64,000 bases of DNA from Sporolactobacillus inulinus (GCF_006539285.1 NZ_BJMS01000014.1:1-64000), one strand, 5' to 3'; counted from the first letter of the stretch, positions 51,605 to 61,075 are shown. Notes: a model not told the origin generated them from the sequence alone. Program-made: numbers and translations.

Positions 51605-52717
51605 TCATTCATTCTGAGAAGTCTCTGCAGTTAACGCTTCTAATCGAATGATTGCCTCATAAACGGAGTCAGCCGTTACTGTAAACGGCAGTAGGTGTAT
51701 CGTTTTATCCTTTGTTACCGCTTGTTCCGCCAGTCTGCAAATGTCCTGTTTCGATCGCCGGCCAAGGCGCAAGGCGTGCAAATTGGCCGGCAGCTCGAGT
51801 GCAGAGTAAAAAGGAATCAGTCGCCGAATCTCCTCCCACTTTCTTTCAAGCGCTAACTGCACCATGATCCCGTAGGCGACTTTTGCTCCATGTAGCAGAT
51901 GCACGGTCTCCGGAAACACCGTCAGGGCATCGTGTACCGAATGAGCTGCAGTCGCCCGTCCATATTGATCAGCCAGACCGCCGACAAGGCCGCCGGCCAT
52001 AATATTTGTTTCCATAACAAGCTGCCATGCATCCGACAGGATTCCCTTTTTCATGTCTCGAACCGCTTGAACTCCATGCTTTAATGGAACATCGCGACAC
52101 ATCGTCGCAGACGCTCGTGCATACTTAATCGATAGATGATTCTGTTCCACTTGCCTCAATAGGCTCTCGGATTCATACCATTTTGCCAGTGTATCGGCAA
52201 TACCGGCGACAAAATAGTCGTAAGGCGAATCGAGAATCACTCGCGGTTCGAGCAGCACAAGATTGGATTGATTCGGAAAAATCCGATGACCCACACAGCG
52301 TCCGTCTTCTTTATAAAAGACACTGAGCGCTGACCATGCGGCACAATTACTTGCCATTGTCGGCATCAATACAAACGGGACGCCACCTGTCTGAAATGCA
52401 GCAGCTTTTGCCGTATCAAGCACCTTGCCCCCACCAAGACCGATGATCACATCAACGTGCTTTTCTTTGGCATCTTGGGCAACACGATCAACTTCTTGAT
52501 ACGAACATTCGCCGGAAAAGGTCCGGTCAACCACGTCGATATCAAGTTCGTTCACTCGAGGCAGATAACGCAAAGCTTTCTTCAACGACTTGGTGCCATG
52601 TAGAAAAAGCACGCGTGTTGCGGAACAAGACTTGAGAAAATCAATTAAATATCCGTAAGCCCCTTGTTCGGAGACATATTGCTGCGGTCCGATGCGCGTC
52701 ATCACATGATATGCCAT
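51605..52717 (-). CDS. iron/zinc-containing alcohol dehydrogenase (GldA-like)
   Basis: 370-residue dehydroquinate-synthase-fold alcohol dehydrogenase. The cofactor motif is GLGGGKVLDTAKA, and the family's TMASNCAAWSALSVF follows. Metal ligands appear as Asp in AGIADTLAKWYE, His in AAHSVHDALT and His in HLLHGAKVAYG. It is closest in pattern to glycerol dehydrogenase and YbdH/HcxA-type enzymes that reduce 2-oxo acids. It lies in one direction with the SDR and MtnE-like aminotransferase genes upstream, just before the S-box leader. AAAAGGAG precedes the ATG. Confidence 0.9.
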   Translation of the reverse strand: MAYHVMTRIGPQQYVSEQGAYGYLIDFLKSCSATRVLFLHGTKSLKKALRYLPRVNELDIDVVDRTFSGECSYQEVDRVAQDAKEKHVDVIIGLGGGKVLDTAKAAAFQTGGVPFVLMPTMASNCAAWSALSVFYKEDGRCVGHRIFPNQSNLVLLEPRVILDSPYDYFVAGIADTLAKWYESESLLRQVEQNHLSIKYARASATMCRDVPLKHGVQAVRDMKKGILSDAWQLVMETNIMAGGLVGGLADQYGRATAAHSVHDALTVFPETVHLLHGAKVAYGIMVQLALERKWEEIRRLIPFYSALELPANLHALRLGRRSKQDICRLAEQAVTKDKTIHLLPFTVTADSVYEAIIRLEALTAETSQNE

Positions 52718-52757
52718 TACCGCTCAGCTCCTTTTCAACAAAACAATCCGTTTGCGC

Positions 52758-53528
52758 TTAATTCATCGTCATACCGCCGGTAACATTAATCGCTTGCCCG
52801 GTCATATAGGAAGAAAGCTCGCTGGCAAGAAACAGCGCAACGCGAGCAACATCGACCGGTTTTGCGGTACGTCCAAGCGGAACCTGAGAACAATCTTCCT
52901 CATAGATCTGTTCCGGAGTCAATTCTCTCAGCTTCGCACCATCAATTCGCTCGCGGTGCTTCATACTGGTCTCGACAATTCCAGGACAAATCGCATTGAC
53001 CAAGATTTGTTTTGGTGCAAGTTCGACCGCCATGACTTTTGTAAACCCAAGCACGGCATGTTTTGACGAACAATAGTTTCCCATACAGCGGTACCCATTT
53101 TTCCCCGCCTGCGATGCAATATTGATGATCCTTCCTTCAATTCCCAATTCAAGCATGCGACGCGCGATTGCTTGAGATACAAGAAAGGTTCCTTTCGCGT
53201 TGACATCCATAACCCGATCCCAATCCTCTTCGCGAATAGCCACCGCATAATCCATCGTTGATATGCCTGCACTGTTCACGAGAATGCTGATTGGACCGAG
53301 TAAGCGCTCTGCTTCCTGCACCGCTTCGTCGACTTCTGATTTGTTTGTCACATCCAGCTTCAGATGAACAAGCCGTTCGGACTGCCGTTCTGCTTTTTCT
53401 TTATAAGCAACATCAGCAACAGCAACACGTGCTCCTGCTTCTAGAAATAATTTCGTAATGCCTTGGCCGATTCCAGAATTTCCCCCTGTAATCAACACAT
53501 TTCTGTCTGATAAATCAATAGCGATCAT
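52758..53528 (-). CDS. SDR-family oxidoreductase
   Basis: 256-residue classical short-chain dehydrogenase. Cofactor site is LITGGNSGIGQGITKLFLEAG, with NSAGIS, INIASQAGKNG as the Ser region and YCSSK as the catalytic Tyr/Lys motif; the end MTGQAINVTGG is typical. The start is uncertain: the ATG at 53528 gives the usual N-terminus, while a TTG six codons upstream is also possible; neither has an ideal ribosome site. It lies between the GldA-like ADH and an MtnE-like aminotransferase. Substrate unknown; sugar alcohol dehydrogenases share this look. Confidence 0.9.
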   Translation of the reverse strand: MIAIDLSDRNVLITGGNSGIGQGITKLFLEAGARVAVADVAYKEKAERQSERLVHLKLDVTNKSEVDEAVQEAERLLGPISILVNSAGISTMDYAVAIREEDWDRVMDVNAKGTFLVSQAIARRMLELGIEGRIINIASQAGKNGYRCMGNYCSSKHAVLGFTKVMAVELAPKQILVNAICPGIVETSMKHRERIDGAKLRELTPEQIYEEDCSQVPLGRTAKPVDVARVALFLASELSSYMTGQAINVTGGMTMN

Positions 53529-53559
53529 TTCTGATTTCAGCCCCAATTCCTAGCAAAAT

Positions 53560-54738
53560 TCATTCAAATACATGAAGTGCCTTAATGCGCGAAACCGCCT
53601 CAGTGAGACGTTCCTCCGCGTTCACTAAACTGATTCGAATAAACGAATCGCCTCTTTTTCCGAAGCCGATTCCCGGTGCAACAACGATATGTGCCTCATC
53701 GAAAAGCAGATTGGCAAACGTTTCGCTTGTATAGCCTTTTGGGACCTTCAGCCAAGCAAAAAAAGTACCTGCCGGCGGCGCGGTAACCTCCCAGCCAATT
53801 TTTCTTAAGCCATGAATCAGCACATCGCGCCGGCGCTCATAAGTATGCGCAATTTCCGCTGCGCACTGCTGTGAAGATTGAAGCGCGCAAGCGGCCGCAT
53901 CTTGAACCGCACCGAACACCGTACTGTAAGCATGGGTCTGAAAGTGATTCAATGCCTGAATGATCGAGGCATTGCCAACTGCAAAACCAAAACGCCAACC
54001 TGCCATGTCGTAGGTCTTCGACATCGTGTAGACTTCAACAGCAACTGATTTCGCCTGATCGGTCTGCAAAATACTGAGCGGCTTGCGACCGTCAAACCCA
54101 AGTGAGGCATAAGCGAAATCATTGACCACCGGCAATTGACGGCTTTTCGCTAAATCAATCGTAGACTGATAGAATGCCTCTGTCGCCAGTGCTCCAGTTG
54201 GATTATTCGGATAATTAAGCAATAAAAGTCGTACTTTTGCGAGAACATGGTCCGGAATACATCTATAGTCTGGCAGAAAATGAGTCGACTCTTCCAAAGG
54301 CATGGCATATGTATTGGCTTGCGCAAGCACCGCAGCAGAATAATAGATTGGGTAGCAAGGATCCGTAATCAGCATATAATCCCCCGGATTCAGCAGCGCT
54401 TGGGGAATTCCGGTAATCCCAATATGTGCTCCATGAAAAATGGCAATTTCTTTTGTCGGATCAAGTACGACACCGTATTCTCTTTTATAAAAATCAGCGA
54501 TCGCTTGCCGAACATTTTCTTTTCCCAAAAAAGGAGGATACGCTTGATTTTCCGATTTTTCGATCGCCTCTTTCATTGCATCAACAATGTGTCGCGGTGT
54601 CGGAAGATCAGGATTTCCTTTTGAAAGATCTAGAAACGGTTGGCCTGTCTGTGCAGATGCAGCCAGCTTTTGATCAAGACCTTTGAAAAAATTAACCGGC
54701 AATTTGCTCACGCGTTCCGAAGGACTGAAGAAAACCAT
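53560..54738 (-). CDS. class I PLP aminotransferase (MtnE-like)
   Basis: 392-residue fold-type I aminotransferase. It has LSKGNPDLPTP, ITDPCYPIYYS, LLLNYPNNPTGA, DFAYASLGFDG, the PLP Lys241 in YTMSKTYDMAGWRFG, and the Arg in SFIRISLVN. The pattern closely follows Bacillus MtnE, which transaminates 2-keto-4-methylthiobutyrate to methionine; LL-diaminopimelate aminotransferases are the other near group. The ATG follows GGAGGG by eight bases. A methionine-sulfoxide reductase upstream and the S-box operon downstream fit a methionine role, but other salvage genes are absent. Confidence 0.88.
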   Translation of the reverse strand: MVFFSPSERVSKLPVNFFKGLDQKLAASAQTGQPFLDLSKGNPDLPTPRHIVDAMKEAIEKSENQAYPPFLGKENVRQAIADFYKREYGVVLDPTKEIAIFHGAHIGITGIPQALLNPGDYMLITDPCYPIYYSAAVLAQANTYAMPLEESTHFLPDYRCIPDHVLAKVRLLLLNYPNNPTGALATEAFYQSTIDLAKSRQLPVVNDFAYASLGFDGRKPLSILQTDQAKSVAVEVYTMSKTYDMAGWRFGFAVGNASIIQALNHFQTHAYSTVFGAVQDAAACALQSSQQCAAEIAHTYERRRDVLIHGLRKIGWEVTAPPAGTFFAWLKVPKGYTSETFANLLFDEAHIVVAPGIGFGKRGDSFIRISLVNAEERLTEAVSRIKALHVFE

Positions 54739-54769
54739 CCCATCACCCTCCACTCTTAGCTTACTCTGC

Positions 54770-55246
54770 TCATGACAATAACCCCTGATTGCCGAAAACA
54801 AGTGGCGCTAACTGCTCCAAATAGTTCCGATCCATCACATCGAAATGATTCAAATACGGACTGTCCAGATCCAGAACGCCAAAGAAGCGGTTTGTTCCCG
54901 GCCAGAATACCGGCACAACAATTTCGGAGCGGGAGCGCGCATCGCAGGCAATATGCCCTGGAAACTGATGCACATCAGGAACAATTTCGCTCTTCTTTGT
55001 AACCGCAACGTGACCGCATACCCCCTTGTTCGCAGGAATATGCATGCAGGCAACTCGGCCTTGGAAGGGACCCAAAATCAATTCATCATTTTTCCAACGA
55101 TAAAATGTGGTTCCATTCAAACCAGGCACTTTCTCAAAGATCAATGAAACCATATTACTCATATTCGCCACCAAGTCGAACTCATGTTGGAGCAGCGCTT
55201 TTGTTTGATTGATCAAATCCGAATAGGTTCTTTTCTTGGTTTCCAT
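54770..55246 (-). CDS. free methionine-(R)-sulfoxide reductase (GAF-domain fRMsr)
   Basis: 158-residue stand-alone GAF domain. Three cysteines, Cys67, Cys77 and Cys101, have the same spacing (10 and 24) as the catalytic and resolving cysteines of characterised fRMsr enzymes. The motifs NKGVCGHVA and VHQFPGHIACDARS are diagnostic. It reduces free methionine R-sulfoxide with thioredoxin. GGAGG precedes the ATG. It is 31 bases upstream of the MtnE-like gene and likely co-transcribed. Confidence 0.9.
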   Translation of the reverse strand: METKKRTYSDLINQTKALLQHEFDLVANMSNMVSLIFEKVPGLNGTTFYRWKNDELILGPFQGRVACMHIPANKGVCGHVAVTKKSEIVPDVHQFPGHIACDARSRSEIVVPVFWPGTNRFFGVLDLDSPYLNHFDVMDRNYLEQLAPLVFGNQGLLS

Positions 55247-55352
55247 TGGCCCTCCTAATCATCACGCAGCCAGAAATTCTATCCTTGCGTCAATGGGTTA
55301 AAACTATTCTATATTGATAAAACATATATGTCAACTAGGTATTATAGTAATT

Positions 55353-55393
55353 AAAAACCTTTGAGAACAATCCGGCACTCAAAGGTTTTTTGG
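55353..55393. terminator. terminator after the 2-hydroxyacid dehydrogenase gene
   Basis: AAAACCTTTGAG and CTCAAAGGTTTT form a 12-bp stem with a 14-base loop and T-runs on both strands, just past the minus-strand stop. Confidence 0.85.
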
Positions 55394-55401
55394 GTCATCC
55401 A

Positions 55402-56382
55402 TTAACAAGATACACCCGGATTGACGAGATGCGTGGGTCTTTGATCTGCACTCAAGCGCTGAACCAATTGTTCAAGCGTCATTTTTCGAGCCGCGTAAAA
55501 GGAGTCTTCGGAAACAAAGGCAGCGTGCGGGGTAATCACTGTATTTTCAAGCGTAAATAAACGACTTTGTTCCGTATCTTCATCCTCGATCACATCAAGT
55601 GCGGCCGCCTGGATATCACCGTCTTCAAGCGCTTTGACCAAGGCCGCTTCGTCAACGACCTTGCCGCGGGCGGTATTGATCAAAAAGGCACTCTTTTTCA
55701 TCAGCTTCAGTTCCCGTTCTGAAATCAGATGATGGGTTGTGTCCATGAGTGGACAATGAAGCGAGAGAATATCGGATTCAGTAAGCAACGCATCAAACGT
55801 CTCCGCCTTTTCCACACCATAGGTTTCCAGAAATTCTTTTGTTTTGGTTGGTGCATAGGCGAGAATGCGCACGTTCAGTGCTTGCAGCATCGGAATCATT
55901 GCCCGCGGAATACTGCCGAAGAAATAAAGGCCAACCGTTTTACCTTCGAGCCGATGCGTCGTGTAGCCAAGGAGCGGATCCCATTTTCCCTGGCGCACCT
56001 TTCGATCAAAATAAGTAAGCTTCCGGGTCAGATCGATGATCAAGCCAATGGTGTGCAGTGCGACTTCCTCAGAACAGAATCCCGGACAGTTGGTCACGCA
56101 TACACCGTGTTCGGTCGCCGCGCCAAGATCGACATTATCAACGCCAATTGATTGCAACGCAACAATCTTCAAATGGGGCAGTTGATTGAGAATATCTTTT
56201 GTGATTTGCTGGTACTCGACGACCACGCCGTCCGCATCCTGCGCATAGTCGACAAATGAGTTCCGATTCTCGTAATCTTTCACCTCGATCAGCTCAAGAT
56301 CATTAATCTTCCATTCCGTAAGCAATTGACGCTCATAATCAAGAGAATCATCAATATTATAGTAGAGGACCTGCTTGTTCAT
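55402..56382 (-). CDS. D-2-hydroxyacid dehydrogenase family protein (CtBP-like) with altered Rossmann loop
   Basis: 326-residue D-isomer-specific 2-hydroxyacid dehydrogenase. The catalytic residues are present: Arg in INTARGKVVDE, Glu in ALDVIEDED and His in VITPHAAF. The cofactor loop is VGLYFFGSIPRAM, where the usual GxGxxG reads FxGxxP, and the Asp at the end of the second strand is replaced in ILAYAPTKT, hinting at NADP or a changed cofactor. Start is the ATG nine bases after GAGGGG. It follows a class III aminotransferase by 15 bases, so the two form an operon, possibly deaminating an amino acid and reducing the keto product. Confidence 0.9.
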   Translation of the reverse strand: MNKQVLYYNIDDSLDYERQLLTEWKINDLELIEVKDYENRNSFVDYAQDADGVVVEYQQITKDILNQLPHLKIVALQSIGVDNVDLGAATEHGVCVTNCPGFCSEEVALHTIGLIIDLTRKLTYFDRKVRQGKWDPLLGYTTHRLEGKTVGLYFFGSIPRAMIPMLQALNVRILAYAPTKTKEFLETYGVEKAETFDALLTESDILSLHCPLMDTTHHLISERELKLMKKSAFLINTARGKVVDEAALVKALEDGDIQAAALDVIEDEDTEQSRLFTLENTVITPHAAFVSEDSFYAARKMTLEQLVQRLSADQRPTHLVNPGVSC

Positions 56383-56397
56383 GGCGGTCATCCCCTC

Positions 56398-57678
56398 TTA
56401 TTTTTTACTCAATTGACTCAAGACCTGATCAATAATCGCGATGCCCTGATCGATTTCCTGCTTTTTTACGTTGAGCGGTGTCGCAAAGCGCATCCCGTTT
56501 TCATGAACGCCGCAACCGAGCGTCAGAAGCTTCTTCTCTAAGCACCCCTTCTGCACCTTCGCAAGCAGGTCCCCTGCAGGGCTTCCATCCAGATGTGAAA
56601 ATTCAATCGCTTGCATTAACCCAAGCCCGCGTGCATCGGAAATACAGGCATATTTTTTCTGTAATTCCTGAAGCTGTCCGTTCAAATACCTGCCGATCTC
56701 ATTGACGTGATCAAGTAGCTGTTCTTTTTTAAATACATCCAAAACCGCTAATGCAGCGGCTGCACAAATCGGATTACCGCCAAAAGTCGTCCCATGCATC
56801 CCCGGATGCCATTCCGCCATAACCTCCGGCGACGCAATCACCGCACTCATCGGCAATCCACCGGCAATCGCCTTGCCCACCGTCATAATATCGGCAGCAA
56901 CATCAAAATGTTCGCTGGCAAACATTTTCCCAGTCCGACCGTATCCCGACTGAATTTCATCCATAATCAACAAAATCCCATAGCGATCACATCGCTGGCG
57001 GATGCCCTGAACAAAAGCCTTCGACGGAACAACGTACCCGCCTTCCCCTTGAATCGGTTCCATAATGATCGCCGCAACCTGATCCGGACTCACAAGGTAC
57101 TCAAACAAATGATCCAATTCATCCAGACAAAAATCCGTACGCTGCGCCTCATCAAATCCGTTCGGACACAGATCCTTCGACGGATAAGGTGTAAAATAAA
57201 CCGAACCGACCAGAGGCTCATACGTTTTTCGGTATTTCGCCTTAGACCCCGTCACCGACAGCGCCCCGAACGTCCGCCCATGAAAGGAACCCTCAAACGC
57301 AATCATTGCCGGCCGTTTCGTATAGGCACGTGCCAGTTTCAAAGCACCATCAATCGCCTCCGCCCCGCCATTGGAAAAAAACACCGAATTCAGCTCACCC
57401 GGCGTTACCTCCGACAAACGTTTCGCCAATTTAAGCGTCGACGGATAGTTCACCACATTAAACGAGGCCGTGAGCAACTGCTCCGCCTGCTGCTTAATCG
57501 CTGCCACAACCTTCGGGTGACAATGCCCCAGCGCGTTAACCGCAATTCCCTGAACAAAGTCGAGATAACGCACACCATTCACATCCGTCAGATAGCATCC
57601 CTGACCACTTTCCATAATCAGATCCGTTGCCTTAGCCAATGCTGGACTCAAATAGGGCCGATAGTCCTCGAACTTCAT
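56398..57678 (-). CDS. class III aminotransferase (acetylornithine/4-aminobutyrate type)
   Basis: 426-residue PLP enzyme. PLP Lys269 lies in MTVGKAIAGGLPMSAV, with Asp240 in LLIMDEIQSGYGRTGKMFA, the phosphate loop FFSNGGAEAIDGALKLAR and GSFHGRTFGALS. The pattern matches acetylornithine and 4-aminobutyrate aminotransferases about equally. No arginine genes are near; a role with the following dehydrogenase is more likely. The start is the ATG seven bases after GGGGGG. One of three class III paralogues in the window. Confidence 0.92.
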   Translation of the reverse strand: MKFEDYRPYLSPALAKATDLIMESGQGCYLTDVNGVRYLDFVQGIAVNALGHCHPKVVAAIKQQAEQLLTASFNVVNYPSTLKLAKRLSEVTPGELNSVFFSNGGAEAIDGALKLARAYTKRPAMIAFEGSFHGRTFGALSVTGSKAKYRKTYEPLVGSVYFTPYPSKDLCPNGFDEAQRTDFCLDELDHLFEYLVSPDQVAAIIMEPIQGEGGYVVPSKAFVQGIRQRCDRYGILLIMDEIQSGYGRTGKMFASEHFDVAADIMTVGKAIAGGLPMSAVIASPEVMAEWHPGMHGTTFGGNPICAAAALAVLDVFKKEQLLDHVNEIGRYLNGQLQELQKKYACISDARGLGLMQAIEFSHLDGSPAGDLLAKVQKGCLEKKLLTLGCGVHENGMRFATPLNVKKQEIDQGIAIIDQVLSQLSKK

Positions 57679-57912
57679 GTACACGCCCCCCGAGAATAAG
57701 ATCACCTCAAAATCTGCTTTAGCTATAAAGGTATGACATGTGCAGGGGAATATGCCATTATATTCTCAGCAAACAAACTGCAGAACTAAATAAAAGACGA
57801 CCGGAATGCTAATTCACCCAAGAATTGCGGTCTTACATCAATAATTGAATAGGAATAATTTTGCCCAATGCAACTGTTAACAATTTGAAGAAATTACAAT
57901 AAATAGCACATA

Positions 57913-57921
57913 TGGTATAAT
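57913..57921 (+). promoter_or_regulatory. extended -10 promoter
   Basis: TGGTATAAT, a full extended -10 element, 47 bases before the zinc-ribbon protein start. A weak TTACAA lies 17 bases further upstream. Confidence 0.6.
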
Positions 57922-57967
57922 GTCACTTGTTTCATCATTCTATTATCCTATGAAAGAAGGAATACAT

Positions 57968-58750
57968 ATGAAATGTACGTATTGCGGTACGGACAACAAT
58001 GAAAACGCAGCGTTCTGCGGTCATTGCGGACAACCACTTAAGTCTGCTTCCTTATCTTCTGAACAATCGGCGCAAAAAGAAACAGCAGCCGCAGCGGCAA
58101 ATAAAGGGGAACTCACGATTAACGCAGATGTCTTCGCAAACTTCTGGAGCTATGTAAAGGGTGCGTTAAAAACACCGAATGCATTCGACGATCATTTAAA
58201 AAACGGCATCTTTTCTCTAGCTCTTCTCTGCATTTTTCTTCCTATATCTATAGTTAACGCAATGAATCAGCTCTATCGCACGGTTGGCGGATGGGTCGGA
58301 AGCGAAGTATTTGGATCGACGCTGTCGGTACATGCACAACTATTGGGATTCGATGCAATGTTTAAGGGGATGCTTACGCTTGCTCTATGTATCGCCTTTT
58401 ACGCACTGCTCATCTTTATATGCTTAAAGGTCGCTCGCCGAGAGGTCTCATATTCATCAATTATCGAGCGATTCGGCTCCTTAAGCGTACCATTAATGGT
58501 GCTCTCACTTGCATTGTTCTTCATTTCCTATCTGAATCTGCAAATCTACCTGTTTCTGCTGATTCTAGCGACAATTGGCATTCAAGTCATGTTCTTTCTA
58601 ACTATGTTTTCCTTCAGCAAAAAAGCACATTTTGATACCTTTTATCTCACGCTGATTTGCCATGCGGTCTACACCATTGTCCTTTATTTTGCGCTGAAAT
58701 CGTACTTTATTAATCTCATTATGAATCTTCCAGGCTTACTGAACAACTAA
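57968..58750 (+). CDS. zinc-ribbon membrane protein
   Basis: 260-residue protein. An N-terminal zinc ribbon (CTYCGTDNNENAAFCGHCG) is followed by a low-complexity linker (about 25-50) and a membrane region with five predicted helices (about 75-255), somewhat like Yip1-type proteins. The start is the ATG after AAGAAGGA; an upstream frame without ribosome site is ignored. It is immediately followed by a TcaA-like zinc-ribbon protein in the same direction, so both probably act at the membrane together. Function unknown. Confidence 0.85.
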   Translation: MKCTYCGTDNNENAAFCGHCGQPLKSASLSSEQSAQKETAAAAANKGELTINADVFANFWSYVKGALKTPNAFDDHLKNGIFSLALLCIFLPISIVNAMNQLYRTVGGWVGSEVFGSTLSVHAQLLGFDAMFKGMLTLALCIAFYALLIFICLKVARREVSYSSIIERFGSLSVPLMVLSLALFFISYLNLQIYLFLLILATIGIQVMFFLTMFSFSKKAHFDTFYLTLICHAVYTIVLYFALKSYFINLIMNLPGLLNN

Positions 58751-58790
58751 TACGGTACCAAATTACAATCAAAAAGAAGGTTATTCGACG

Positions 58791-60293
58791 TTGACTAGGC
58801 ATTGTACCGAGTGCGGACAAGCACTTCAAGACAATATGAAATTTTGTACACAGTGCGGCCATCCCGTGGAATCAGCGCAGGATCAAACGGCAGCAACGAG
58901 CACTGCTACGCTTTCACAGGTTCCAACTGAAAAACGTTATACAATGACATCAGACAAAAAATCCATTACCATCAAGAAAAGTGTTCTCATTCCTGTCATT
59001 ATCGCTATCCTTTTGATCATTGGTTTTTACTATACGGGAAAAGTATTCACCGACCCACAGCGCACCGTCGATTCATTTCGCAATGCTGTTCGCGATCACA
59101 AGACACATCAACTTGCACAAATGATCCACACTAATGAGAATACAAAAGTTGGCGATGCACAGGCAAAAGCAATGCTTCAGCTTTTCGATAAAAATCCAAG
59201 CATCTATTCACAATCTCTGAGTGCTATGGAAAGCAGTGCAAAGCAATCCGGGAAACAACCTTCTGGGAGTCATGCGCTCTACCAGTTAAAAAAATCAGGC
59301 AAGAAATTCTTAATCTTTGATCACTATCAAATTACGACAAACACTGTCCATCCAAAGGTTGTCACCAATTTAAAAGGAATGAAGGTTGGCATTAAAAACA
59401 TCGGCAAGATGAAAACCGCCGCCAAAGCAAATAACGATAATTCAGAAACCATTTCACTGAGCGGAGTCATTCCCGGTTATTACACAGTCATTGGTCAATC
59501 TAAAGCGATGAATACATCGCAGTCTACCGCATTGCTGTCAAATGACGATGAAACGATTGATTTCTCAGGTTCCTTTATACCGGTTTCCACCAACCTGCCG
59601 GGAGCCAAATTGTTCATCGATGGCAAGGATGCCACGAAACCTCTTTTGGGCGACGTTGTTAACGTGGGACCATACAAGGAAGGAGACACGCCATCCTTTT
59701 ATGCAACGTACACAGTGAATGGGAAATCGATTAAATCAAATACAATTTCCATTTCAGATGATGAATCGTCGGATGATTATTCAGATGAGTATGATGATGA
59801 AACAACGACAATCGGTGATGCCGAATCAGACGGTATTAATCTCATATTCGAAGAGGCTGCTGAAGATGGTTTCTATTCACTGAATCGTGATGATCTGAAT
59901 GGAGAACAAAACGGAAATACACTTCACGCTTATTTTCAAGACTATTATGATTCATTAACAAGCGCAGTCAATGAGCAAGATAACGACTATCTGACCGACT
60001 ATTACGAAACCGGAACACCGTTCAGCCAATCCACATTCAAGGACCTCAAGGGGATTGAAGATAAAGAGATTAGTGAATCGCTTCACTCCTTTGAAGTGAC
60101 GAAAATATCCAATGATAATTCCGAAACCTTCACGATTGATGTCACTGAAGATTGGAATGAATACTATTATGATGATGATGACAACGAGGTCGATAAAGAT
60201 TTCACATTGAAAACCACCTATCAATTGAAACCAACCGCCCCAGGACAACTGAAAATTGTCGGTTATAAAGTTAATAGCAAATCAGAAAAATAA
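58791..60293 (+). CDS. TcaA/YvbJ-like zinc-ribbon membrane protein
   Basis: 500-residue single-pass protein. Cytoplasmic zinc ribbon (CTECGQALQDNMKFCTQCG), one membrane helix (about 65-85, VLIPVIIAILLIIGFYY) and a large extracellular region of repeated beta domains, with an acidic segment SDDESSDDYSDEYDDE at about 321-336 and a C-terminal NTF2-like domain. This is the layout of staphylococcal TcaA and Bacillus YvbJ, linked to the wall and glycopeptide response. TTG start ten bases after AAGAAGG. It ends at a strong terminator. Confidence 0.87.
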   Translation: MTRHCTECGQALQDNMKFCTQCGHPVESAQDQTAATSTATLSQVPTEKRYTMTSDKKSITIKKSVLIPVIIAILLIIGFYYTGKVFTDPQRTVDSFRNAVRDHKTHQLAQMIHTNENTKVGDAQAKAMLQLFDKNPSIYSQSLSAMESSAKQSGKQPSGSHALYQLKKSGKKFLIFDHYQITTNTVHPKVVTNLKGMKVGIKNIGKMKTAAKANNDNSETISLSGVIPGYYTVIGQSKAMNTSQSTALLSNDDETIDFSGSFIPVSTNLPGAKLFIDGKDATKPLLGDVVNVGPYKEGDTPSFYATYTVNGKSIKSNTISISDDESSDDYSDEYDDETTTIGDAESDGINLIFEEAAEDGFYSLNRDDLNGEQNGNTLHAYFQDYYDSLTSAVNEQDNDYLTDYYETGTPFSQSTFKDLKGIEDKEISESLHSFEVTKISNDNSETFTIDVTEDWNEYYYDDDDNEVDKDFTLKTTYQLKPTAPGQLKIVGYKVNSKSEK

Positions 60294-60310
60294 GTTTCAG
60301 CTTTACGAAT

Positions 60311-60358
60311 ACGAAAAAGCGGAACGGAAAACCATCATTTTCCGTCCCGCTTTTTTCT
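60311..60358 (+). terminator. terminator of the zinc-ribbon operon
   Basis: AAGCGGAACGGAAAA pairs with TTTTCCGTCCCGCTT (one mismatch) and is followed by TTTTCTTT on the + strand. Confidence 0.88.
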
Positions 60359-60414
60359 TTCCTCAATAACTTGGGTGGTCCCCACGAATGTAATGGTCAG
60401 CCTGCATCCATGCC

Positions 60415-60921
60415 TCACTTAAACCCCTTATTCTCCAGCACAGTCACTTTCTTTTGCGAGGTACGCCCGGCCTTCTTCGTATAGGCAACCAGTTTGACAA
60501 GATCTTCCCAGCACTGCTTTGCGCCGAACGTAAGCAAAGGTACACCGATAAAATCGATATGCATCCAGCGCGAGCATAAGCCCCCCATGGTCATCGCAAA
60601 CGGAACCGTCGGGGATGTATTCGAGAAAATAATCTTTTCATCGCCATGATATTTTTCTGCGAGCAGTTCGGCTAAGTGCGTCATCGCCGGCAGCACATGC
60701 TTTCCCGGACCGCGCCCAACGGTATAGACGGCATTTCCTTCCTTATCGACACCATGAAAGATGAATGTTCCCATATCCGATGAATTCAATTGATTGAAAT
60801 ACGGCACCTCTAGAATTTCTTGTGATGTCAGTTTCCGATCATCCGGAATCAAATTCAGATGATAGGCCGCCGCAAGTGATGTGGTGTGGGTGCCGCCGAA
60901 ATCATTATAGATATAAATCAT
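60415..60921 (-). CDS. DUF3189-family protein
   Basis: 168-residue soluble protein. It starts MIYIYNDFGGTHTTSLAAAYHL, the family's conserved opening with a Gly/Thr-rich loop and His, and includes FIFHGVDKEGNAVYTVGRG. Bacilli usually carry one or two copies; no function is established. GAAGGTG precedes the ATG. It is isolated from neighbours and probably monocistronic. Confidence 0.85.
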   Translation of the reverse strand: MIYIYNDFGGTHTTSLAAAYHLNLIPDDRKLTSQEILEVPYFNQLNSSDMGTFIFHGVDKEGNAVYTVGRGPGKHVLPAMTHLAELLAEKYHGDEKIIFSNTSPTVPFAMTMGGLCSRWMHIDFIGVPLLTFGAKQCWEDLVKLVAYTKKAGRTSQKKVTVLENKGFK

Positions 60922-61075
60922 GCAAACACCTTCTCATTGAACAATTTCAATTCTTCATTGATTATTGCCATGAATCGGGGGAATTAATCGATACCTAGAC
61001 GCCGTGCATCGTACTGACTTATCCTATCGTTTCCGTGCTAAGTATCAGCGGTTTCAAACTAACAAACACTTCTCA

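Noticed and set aside
56794..57699. About 300-codon + strand frame opposite the aminotransferase
   Set aside because: Arg/His-rich shadow of the true gene, without family features.
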